From an uncultured Eggerthellaceae bacterium (GTDB lineage Bacteria; Actinomycetota; Coriobacteriia; Coriobacteriales; Eggerthellaceae), in contig CAJUFC010000048.1 in the NCBI GenBank assembly GCA_910585565.1, positions 1 to 17,672 on the forward strand: a DNA stretch of 17,672 bases, in the 5' to 3' direction. Under the pieces are notes generated by a model that was not told the DNA's origin, did no database searches, and was given only the letters and a program-made list of their open reading frames with translations. Both the position numbers and the translations under genes were made by a program. Shown piece by piece: positions 12,834-17,672 of the stretch. Position 1 is the first letter of the stretch. The number at the start of each line of letters is the position of its first letter.

Positions 12834-14324
12834 ATGATCACGAGACGGAAGTTCATAGGGCTTGCGGGAGCAACGGCGCTGCTTGCGCTGTCAGGTTGCT
12901 CCACAGCCGGGACGAATCCAAGCGACGACGCGATACCGGAACCCGAACCAGAGAGCACCGCCAATGCGGCGGAAAACGAGCGAAGCGCAAAAGGAGACGA
13001 TGCCATGGCGCGGTCTACGCTCATCGCCTATTTCTCCTGCACCGGCACGACGGAGAGGATCGCGGGCATCATCGAGGAAGCCACGGGGGCGGGCACGTTC
13101 CGGATCGTCCCACAACAGCCCTACACAGAAGCCGACCTTGCCTATTACACGGGAGGCAGAGCCGACCAAGAGCAGAACGACCCGAGCGCGCGCCCGGCTA
13201 TCACGGGACGCATCGAGGACATGGCCGACTGCGACACCATCATCCTGGGCTATCCCATCTGGCACGGGCAGGCGCCGCGCATCATAGACACGTTCCTCGA
13301 ATCCTACGACCTTGCCGGGAAGGCCGTCCTGCCATTCTGCACCTCTCACTCAAGCGGGCTTGGGTCGAGCGCGAGCAGCCTGCACGCGCTCGCGCCTGAG
13401 GCGCGTTGGCTCGAAGGTCGCAGGTTCGGCGCCGATGCGAGCTCGGCTGAGGTGGAAGACTGGCTTGCTGCGTCCGACATCGCGGTCGCGGGAGCGACTA
13501 GCGTGCCCGCTTCCTTCGATTTGAAAACCCGCCAAGTTACGCTGAACGATGGCCTGGCGATGCCAACGAATGGCCTTGGCACCTATAGCCTAAAGGGACA
13601 GACCTGCACAGACTCGATCGCGGCGGCCCTGGCTGCCGGCGTGCGCCTTATCGATACGGCGTATATGTATGGCAATGAGGCGGAGGTCGGCCGCGCCATC
13701 CGCGAATCCGACGTGCCCCGCGACGAGGTGTTCGTGATTACGAAGCTCTACCCTAGCCAGTTCGCCAACGCCGCGGCTGCCATCGACGAGGCTCTGGCGA
13801 AGCTGGACATCGGATATGTGGACATGATGCTCCTGCACCACCCGGGTGCAGGTCAGGTTGAGGCCTACCAAGCCATGGAGGCGGCGCGTTCCGAGGGCCG
13901 CATCCGCTCGCTCGGGCTGTCATGCTTCTACGTGGACGAGCTGCGCGACTTCCTGCCGCGCGTGTCGGTCATGCCCGCGCTCGTCCAGAACGAGATGCAC
14001 CCCTACTATCAGGACAGCGACGTCGTTGACTTCATCCATGGCCAGGACATTGTGCTTCAAGCCTGGTACCCGCTGGGTGGGCGCGGACACAACGCCGAAT
14101 TGTTGTCCGACCCTACGCTTGCGGCCATCGCAGCCGACCACGGGGTCTCCATACCGCAGGTCATCCTGCGATGGAACCTCCAGCGCGGCGTCGTGGTGAT
14201 CCCCGGATCGAGCAACCCCGCCCATATCCGCGAGGACGCGAGCGTGTACGACTTCGAGTTGAGCGACGCCGAGATGGCCCGCATTGCGGCGCTGAATCGC
14301 GACGAGAAGCACGACTGGTACTAG
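12834..14324 (+). CDS. Tat-exported lipoprotein fusing flavodoxin to aldo/keto reductase
   Basis: The 496-aa protein starts MITRRKFIG. The AGGAGG at 12819-12824 is 9 nt from this ATG but only 3 nt from an ATG two codons earlier (12828), so I prefer 12834. Residues 4-22 are a twin-arginine signal (TRRKFIGLAGA) ending in a lipobox LSGC with Cys22. A short acidic Pro/Glu-rich spacer follows. A flavodoxin domain spans about 60-215 (AYFSCTGTTERIAG for FMN phosphate, GYPIWHG at the ring). An AKR barrel spans about 235-496 with the tetrad Asp274, Tyr279, Lys304 and His335 (LIDTAYMYG, ITKL, LLHH). It should be a membrane-anchored reductase outside the cytoplasmic membrane. FMN could relay electrons to the AKR site in place of NADPH, which is absent there; that is inference. 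It leads a two-gene operon. Confidence 0.88.
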   Translation: MITRRKFIGLAGATALLALSGCSTAGTNPSDDAIPEPEPESTANAAENERSAKGDDAMARSTLIAYFSCTGTTERIAGIIEEATGAGTFRIVPQQPYTEADLAYYTGGRADQEQNDPSARPAITGRIEDMADCDTIILGYPIWHGQAPRIIDTFLESYDLAGKAVLPFCTSHSSGLGSSASSLHALAPEARWLEGRRFGADASSAEVEDWLAASDIAVAGATSVPASFDLKTRQVTLNDGLAMPTNGLGTYSLKGQTCTDSIAAALAAGVRLIDTAYMYGNEAEVGRAIRESDVPRDEVFVITKLYPSQFANAAAAIDEALAKLDIGYVDMMLLHHPGAGQVEAYQAMEAARSEGRIRSLGLSCFYVDELRDFLPRVSVMPALVQNEMHPYYQDSDVVDFIHGQDIVLQAWYPLGGRGHNAELLSDPTLAAIAADHGVSIPQVILRWNLQRGVVVIPGSSNPAHIREDASVYDFELSDAEMARIAALNRDEKHDWY

Positions 14325-14344
14325 AGACTTCGGGAGGACGGGCC

Positions 14345-14911
14345 ATGAACGAGCAGGAATACCTGGAGCACCTTCTGGCGGGAGAAGCGGTTGAAGCTGG
14401 AAGCGATATGCACCTCATGATGCACGACTTGAGCCAAGAGGCTATCCGCATCTGCATGGAGATCAATGGCCGCTACCACGCGCCTGATGAGCTGAAGGCG
14501 CTCATGGAGGAGCTGACGGGGCGTCCAATCCCGGAAGGGTTCGCCCTGTTCCCGCCGTTCAACGCCGACTGCGGGAGGAACATCCATCTTGGGAAAGGCG
14601 TGTTCATAAACAGCGGCTGCAAGTTCCAGGACCAGGGCGGCATCTTCATCGGGGATCGGTGCCTCGTCGGGCACAACGTCGTCATAGCCACCCTCAACCA
14701 CCATATGAATCCCGCGCGGCGCGGCGGCATGACGCCGAAGCCGGTGCGACTGGGCAGCGACGTTTGGGTGGGCTCGGGCGCCATACTGCTTCCAGGCGTC
14801 ACCGTGGGCGACGGCGCTATCGTGGCTGCAGGAGCCGTGGTCACCAAGGACGTGGAGCCGCGCACGGTGGTCGGCGGCAACCCGGCACGATGCATCAAGC
14901 AAATCAAATAG
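14345..14911 (+). CDS. Hexapeptide-repeat O-acetyltransferase, maltose/galactoside type
   Basis: The 188-aa product starts at 14345 with GGGAGG about 8 nt upstream and follows the lipoprotein gene by 20 bp. The N-terminal helical cap (EEYL-like start, then ICMEINGRYHAPDELKALME) and the left-handed beta-helix (IHLGKGVFINSGCKFQDQGG, then IFIGDRCLVGHNVVI) match the LacA/Maa/NodL family. ATLNHHMNP (115-123) holds the probable catalytic His119. VWVGSGAILLPGVTVGDGAI, then VAAGAVVTKDV, then GGNPAR is the family's closing signature. It would transfer acetyl from acetyl-CoA to a sugar or similar hydroxyl. Similar acetyltransferases often accompany AKR/flavodoxin clusters in gut anaerobes, but the shared pathway is unclear. 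Confidence 0.9.
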   Translation: MNEQEYLEHLLAGEAVEAGSDMHLMMHDLSQEAIRICMEINGRYHAPDELKALMEELTGRPIPEGFALFPPFNADCGRNIHLGKGVFINSGCKFQDQGGIFIGDRCLVGHNVVIATLNHHMNPARRGGMTPKPVRLGSDVWVGSGAILLPGVTVGDGAIVAAGAVVTKDVEPRTVVGGNPARCIKQIK

Positions 14912-15027
14912 CGTTTTGATCCAATTCGGCAGATTTGCCAAATATGCCTTCCGATTAGTATTGAAGATCAATGCAGCTTAGGCCTTATGATGTTCCCGGA
15001 ATGCGCTGAGTACCTGCCCGTTTCGGA

Positions 15028-15052
15028 GGAACAGGGGTCGGTTCCGCGTTCC
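15028..15052 (+). repeat. 25-bp inverted repeat, copy A (GGGGTCGGTTC core)
   Basis: The 25-bp word begins GGAAC, ends GTTCC, and contains AGGGGTCGGTTC. It matches the reverse complement of 15892-15916 at 23 of 25 positions. Its own ends are complementary, so it can fold. The two copies bracket the hydrolase pseudogene. Confidence 0.8.
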
Positions 15053-15198
15053 GCTTGTTATGATTCGTATGGCAAGGGCATTCAGTCGCCCCGAAAAGCG
15101 AGGGGTTTGCGAGGGGCTCGAGGCGAAAGCTTTCATGCCGCAGGGGCGGTCTGGCGCCTAGAGGTCTCGGGTGTCCGGCAAAGGCGAGCAGCCGCCAG

Positions 15199-15822
15199 CA
15201 CGGTCGCGGCGTGCCCGCGGCGATCGTCGGCCATGGGCCCATGGCCAGCCAGAAGGCGGCGAGGCGCTATGCGGAGTTTTCGCCGGCCTTGGGCTTGCCG
15301 CATTCGCGCTTGGCCTTGCCGGCGGCTGCGAGCTTGGCGGGAAAAGTGACGGCAGGACCGATGGGATGTCCGCTTTGGCCGAGGCGGACGACCTTTGCGC
15401 GGTGCTTGACCGCGTGAGGCGGCTTCCGTATGTGGACGGATCGAGGGTCTTCTCGATGGGCTGCGGCCAGGGAGGTTCGGCGTCTGCTCCTGTTGCGGCA
15501 AAGGGGCCGACTGGAGTGGCCGGCTTGGCGATGTCTTGTCCCGCGCCGTGCGTTCCCGATGGCGCTCGCAGGGGAAAGACGCTGCTTGCGCGCTTCGACC
15601 CGCCCAAGGACATCGGGGCCTGCGCAGGCCCTGTCCCTATGGCTCGCGGAGCAAAGGATGAGGCCGTGGCCGCTCGCCATGACGAGGAGGCCTATCGGCG
15701 ACGCGGCGAGCGCTGCGGTTCTGCCGATGGTCGACGGAGGCGGGCGCGGCTTTGTTGGCGGATGCGATGAGGAGGCGCTAGAGGCGTTCGAGGCTTTCGT
15801 GCGAGAGAGCGCCAGGGATTGA
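15199..15822 (+). pseudogene. Decayed alpha/beta-hydrolase, frameshifted, catalytic residues lost
   Basis: Three consecutive pieces in two frames rebuild one alpha/beta-hydrolase. Piece 1 (to about 15279) reads VPAAIVGHGPMASQKAARRY, then AEF. Piece 2 (15280 to about 15715) reads FAGLGLAAFALGLAGGCELG, then SDGRTDGMSALAEADDLCAV, then LPYVDGSRVFSMGCGQGG, and later DIGACAGPVPMARGAKDEAV. Piece 3 reads VDGGGRGFVGGCDEEALEAF to a TGA at 15822. One missing T in the run at 15277-15280 explains the first shift; the second lies near 15715. The nucleophile box GxSxG reads GCGQG, with no Ser, and the late GGGHGF reads GGGRGF, with no His; the acidic Asp in GAKDEAV remains. No start codon is convincing. It is clearly dead. 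Confidence 0.75.
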
Positions 15823-15891
15823 GCGGAGGTGCAGGCGAGCGCGCGAACGCAGAGCCCGGCCTAGAGGCGGCTCTGTGCGCCAGGTCAAAGT

Positions 15892-15916
15892 GGAACGCAG
15901 AACCGACCCCCGTTCC
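15892..15916 (-). repeat. 25-bp inverted repeat, copy B
   Basis: This is the reverse-orientation partner of 15028-15052, with two mismatches in 25. On the minus strand it contains GGGGTCGGTTC and ends in GCGTTCC. It lies 70 bp after the hydrolase relic. Confidence 0.8.
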
Positions 15917-15992
15917 GCCTCATTCTTCAATAGCGCAGCATCCTCGACGGCCGCTCGCTCTTTACTGCTTCTCTCCTCGTTTTCACCTGCTC

Positions 15993-15998
15993 TATAAT
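15993..15998 (+). promoter_or_regulatory. Perfect -10 box TATAAT before the DUF1648 gene
   Basis: TATAAT lies 30 bp before the start at 16029. No good -35 hexamer is present at 16-18 bp. It sits in an AT-richer patch right after the REP-like copy B. Confidence 0.5.
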
Positions 15999-16028
15999 GT
16001 CGTCATCATCAAACGAAAGCCGCACGCG

Positions 16029-16403
16029 ATGTCGCCGAAAAGATTCCTTATCATTCTCTTTTGGATTGCCGTCATAGCGATGCCTGCAGTCACCTGCCTC
16101 GTCGCCATCGCACAATTTCCGGCGAATGTCGAAATTCCCATGCATTGGAGCATGCAGGGTGATATTGACCGCTATGGCATGCCGTGGGAAATGTTTCCCA
16201 TTTCGCTTGTTATGACCGGCTGCAATGTATTGCTTGCGCTTAGCTATGTATTCAGCAACAAGCTGTACGATCTTGGTCTTGTCCATGGCATAAGCCGTAA
16301 AGCGACACGTCCGTTTCTCTGCGGAACTGCCGTCTTCATGGTTCTTGTCTGGATAGGAATACTTGCTTTCTGGCTCCATCAGGTAAGCCAGGCACCACTT
16401 TAA
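16029..16403 (+). CDS. Small DUF1648 (SdpI-like) membrane protein
   Basis: The 124-aa product starts MSPKRFLIILFWIAV at 16029, with a weak GAAAG 9 nt upstream; the frame is open for 70 codons more but without a start signal. It has three hydrophobic helices (about 5-27, 57-77 and 97-118). The loop after the first carries FPANVEIPMHWSMQGDIDRY, then GMPW, the DUF1648 signature seen at the N-terminus of SdpI-type immunity and signalling proteins. Full SdpI proteins have six helices, so this is a short form. Codon use is less GC-rich than in the neighbouring genes, which hints at transfer. A role in immunity to a membrane-active peptide is possible but not shown. Confidence 0.8.
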   Translation: MSPKRFLIILFWIAVIAMPAVTCLVAIAQFPANVEIPMHWSMQGDIDRYGMPWEMFPISLVMTGCNVLLALSYVFSNKLYDLGLVHGISRKATRPFLCGTAVFMVLVWIGILAFWLHQVSQAPL

Positions 16404-16593
16404 TCATTCAGCGGCAATTGAGAGTTCCTCCTTTTCTGCATCAAGACATTCTGCGCCTTGCGAGGCATGGAATCCTATGGAGTGCGACGGGCGGCGAATG
16501 CCATTGCCCTCACTCCCAGTTCAGCGGCACATGTAAAGACCTTTTGACGCTTCGATCAGCTCCCGATACATCAATGTAAAGCTATCTTGGCAG
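16404..16593. other. Intergenic stretch with a possible minus-strand relic
   Basis: No intact gene is visible. On the minus strand, short peptide-like runs occur in two frames: MYRELIEASKGLYMCR from an ATG near 16576, and IGFHASQGAECLDAEKEELS ending at a TGA at 16404-16406. They may be parts of one decayed gene, but I cannot name it. Confidence 0.25.
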
Positions 16594-16618
16594 AACACAG
16601 GGGACGGTTCTATGTGTT
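16594..16618 (+). repeat. REP-like hairpin, copy 2 (GGGGACGGTTC core)
   Basis: AACACA (16594-16599) pairs with TGTGTT (16613-16618) around the shared core GGGGACGGTTC; the inner pairs are imperfect compared with copy 1 at 8751. The last bases supply the TAA stop (16617-16619 on the minus strand) of the ParB-like gene. Confidence 0.75.
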
Positions 16619-17096
16619 AGCCGTTTTCACCCATGAGCGCCACGGCCTCGAAGTCCAGGTTCACGGCGTCCGTCGGCACCAGCTTCGTGCCGCGCACGTA
16701 GGACTCGGCCCTCGCCTTGGGGATGTCGGCGCTCACGGCGGCGTCTGCGACCGGCACGCCCAGGGAGAGCATGGTCTGGATGCCGCGCCCGCGCTCGGCC
16801 TCGGTCAGCTCGCGGCGGTGGTTGTTCTCCGCGTTGAGGATCTGCGCGATACGGGCGTCGTCCCAGCCGTCCATCACGTAGGCGTCGGCCTCAACGAGCC
16901 CGAGGCTGCGCATGACGGCGGTCCTGCGATGCCCGGCGACGATCTGGTGGGCCTCGCCGTCGGCCACCACGATGAGCGGCGCGATCTGCCCGTTCACCTC
17001 GATGCTGCGGGCGAGCCCCGAGACGTCGCCCAGCTCCTTGCGGTTCTGGTAGCCGCTCTCGGCGCATCGGGAGAGCGGGATCTTGGTCGCTTCCAT
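16617..17096 (-). CDS. ParB-like nuclease-domain protein, probably 3'-truncated by a repeat
   Basis: The 159-aa product starts MEATKIPLSR at 17096 with a strong AAAGGAGG 8 nt upstream. The ParB/Srx fold spans about 5-95 (GLARSIEVNGQIAPLIVVAD, then the GHRRT box at 55-59, then NNHRRELTEAERG). A helix-turn-helix follows at about 100-140 (GIQTMLSLGVPVADAAVSAD, then IPKARAESYVRG). The protein then ends after VNLDFEAVALMGENG at a stop contributed by the REP-like repeat. ParB-family partition proteins are usually longer and continue to a dimerisation domain, so the tail seems lost. It is 80% identical over 55 residues to the fragment at 7974. It probably came from a plasmid or integrative element. 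Whether the shortened protein works is unknown. Confidence 0.78.
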   Translation of the reverse strand: MEATKIPLSRCAESGYQNRKELGDVSGLARSIEVNGQIAPLIVVADGEAHQIVAGHRRTAVMRSLGLVEADAYVMDGWDDARIAQILNAENNHRRELTEAERGRGIQTMLSLGVPVADAAVSADIPKARAESYVRGTKLVPTDAVNLDFEAVALMGENG

Positions 17097-17433
17097 CTTT
17101 CAGACCTCCTTTAGCCTTGTCGGCTCGCCCCCTTCGGGCTCGCCTTGTGGCACGTGTCCCGCACGGCGGCGGCGCGGGCGCAAGGGAGGAGAGCGAAACC
17201 CGCCAGGGCTTGAGTTTTCGGGAGGCCTTGGAGGGTCGTTCGGCCGCCTGAAAAGTTTTCGCGGCCCTTGCGGCCGGGCCGGCGCCGTGCGAACGTGCGG
17301 GCTCAAGGCGACCGGGGGGCGCAGGCGCGGAAAGGGGGTCTGATGGCGCGGCTTGGGTCCCGCCATTGCGTCGATGTCCCGCTTTCGGGAACCCATGGCT
17401 TCGAGGCGATGACGCGGCGGGTAGAATGGAAGC
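17097..17433. other. GC-rich non-coding stretch between divergent ParB-like and Abi genes
   Basis: These 337 bases have no credible gene. They include the ParB ribosome site, several small GC hairpins, for example CCCG-CTTT-CGGG near 17378 inside a larger TGGGT/ACCCA pairing, and long G/C-rich runs. They could hold replication, partition or transfer sites, but I cannot identify any. Confidence 0.4.
17422..17433 (+). promoter_or_regulatory. -10 box positioned for a leaderless transcript
   Basis: TAGAAT (17422-17427) is followed by only 6 bp before the ATG at 17434. Transcription should therefore start at or next to the A of the start codon. No ribosome site precedes the ATG. Leaderless starts of this geometry are common in Actinomycetota. 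Confidence 0.6.
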
Positions 17434-17672
17434 ATGGAGAAAACGGACAGAACATATATCGCGTGGGGCCTGAACGACGGCGCCCACGAGGCGCGGAACC
17501 TCAAGCCTATGCTCACGCCCGAGGAGCAGGTGGAGCTGCTGAAAGCCAAGGGCGTCACGTTCGAGCGTTGCGACGAGGCGAAGGCTACGGAGGCGTTGGC
17601 TCGCAGAGGAACGTTCCTGCATCTGACAGCTTGCAGGAGGCTGTTCCAGAGGTTCGCGGACGGCCCGGATGA
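17434..17672 (+). CDS. Abi_2-family (AbiD/AbiF-like) protein, 3' end outside the window
   Basis: Seventy-nine codons are visible from MEKTDRTYIAWGLNDGAHEA to FQRFADGPD, and the frame is open at the edge. NLKPMLTPEEQVELLKAKGV, then TFERCDEAKATEALARRGTF, then LHLTACRRLFQRF follows the start of Abi_2 proteins, where a KP-L-EQIELL-KRG pattern and a Y-L/Y-R-L-F block are typical. Members include phage abortive-infection proteins; the catalytic details are not established for most. The promoter suggests a leaderless mRNA. It diverges from the ParB-like gene across a 337-bp gap, consistent with an accessory island. Confidence 0.7.
   Translation, partial: MEKTDRTYIAWGLNDGAHEARNLKPMLTPEEQVELLKAKGVTFERCDEAKATEALARRGTFLHLTACRRLFQRFADGPD

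Noticed and set aside
14912..14950. Terminator after the acetyltransferase gene
   Set aside because: Only a 4-bp GGCA/TGCC stem is present, with no T-run.

Overview
The window is GC-rich, densely packed bacterial DNA. Gene content suggests an anaerobic Actinomycetota of the class Coriobacteriia, probably an Eggerthella-like gut lineage. The reasons are the many Fe-S and flavin reductases, IS110/IS30 relics and leaderless-style promoters. This placement is an inference from protein character; no marker gene in the window proves it.

Layout. (1) 1-822: the 3' part of a SAM methyltransferase, ending at a strong bidirectional terminator. (2) 911-3595, minus strand: a three-gene folding operon. 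It encodes a stand-alone protein resembling the trigger-factor C-terminal chaperone domain, a full trigger factor, and a SlyD-like FKBP prolyl isomerase. (3) 3642-4682, minus: a terminator, a two-TM membrane protein with an Ala/Pro/Gln-rich N-terminus, and tRNA-Val(TAC). (4) 4786-5548, minus: an RHH/PIN toxin-antitoxin pair with two palindromes in its promoter. (5) 5550-8780: a mobile-DNA graveyard. It holds a foldback structure, a 3' fragment of an IS30 transposase, an apparently intact IS110 transposase with an extra C-terminal HTH, a ParB-like fragment, and remnants of an AbiEi/AbiEii type IV toxin-antitoxin locus ending at strong inverted repeats. (6) 8851-14911: a redox cluster. It contains two Fe-S-type flavoproteins, an HxlR regulator, a ferredoxin-domain aldo/keto reductase, a LysR regulator, a divergent Tat-lipoprotein that fuses flavodoxin to aldo/keto reductase, and a hexapeptide acetyltransferase. 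(7) 15028-15916: a decayed alpha/beta-hydrolase flanked by inverted 25-bp repeats. (8) 16029-17672: a DUF1648 membrane protein, a ParB-like protein whose stop codon lies in a REP-like repeat, and the start of an Abi_2-family gene with leaderless promoter geometry.

How the parts relate. The redox block looks like a regulated reductase module: LysR sits between the lipoprotein and the ferredoxin-AKR genes, with AT-rich operator-like repeats in the gap, and HxlR is divergent from a flavoprotein. The flanking zones are accessory DNA. Four REP-like hairpins share the core GGGG(A/T)CGGTTC, and several sit exactly at gene breakpoints. This is the best unexplained pattern in the window, together with the trigger-factor-like operon, the flavodoxin-AKR lipoprotein, and the IS110-HTH protein with its structured upstream leader.
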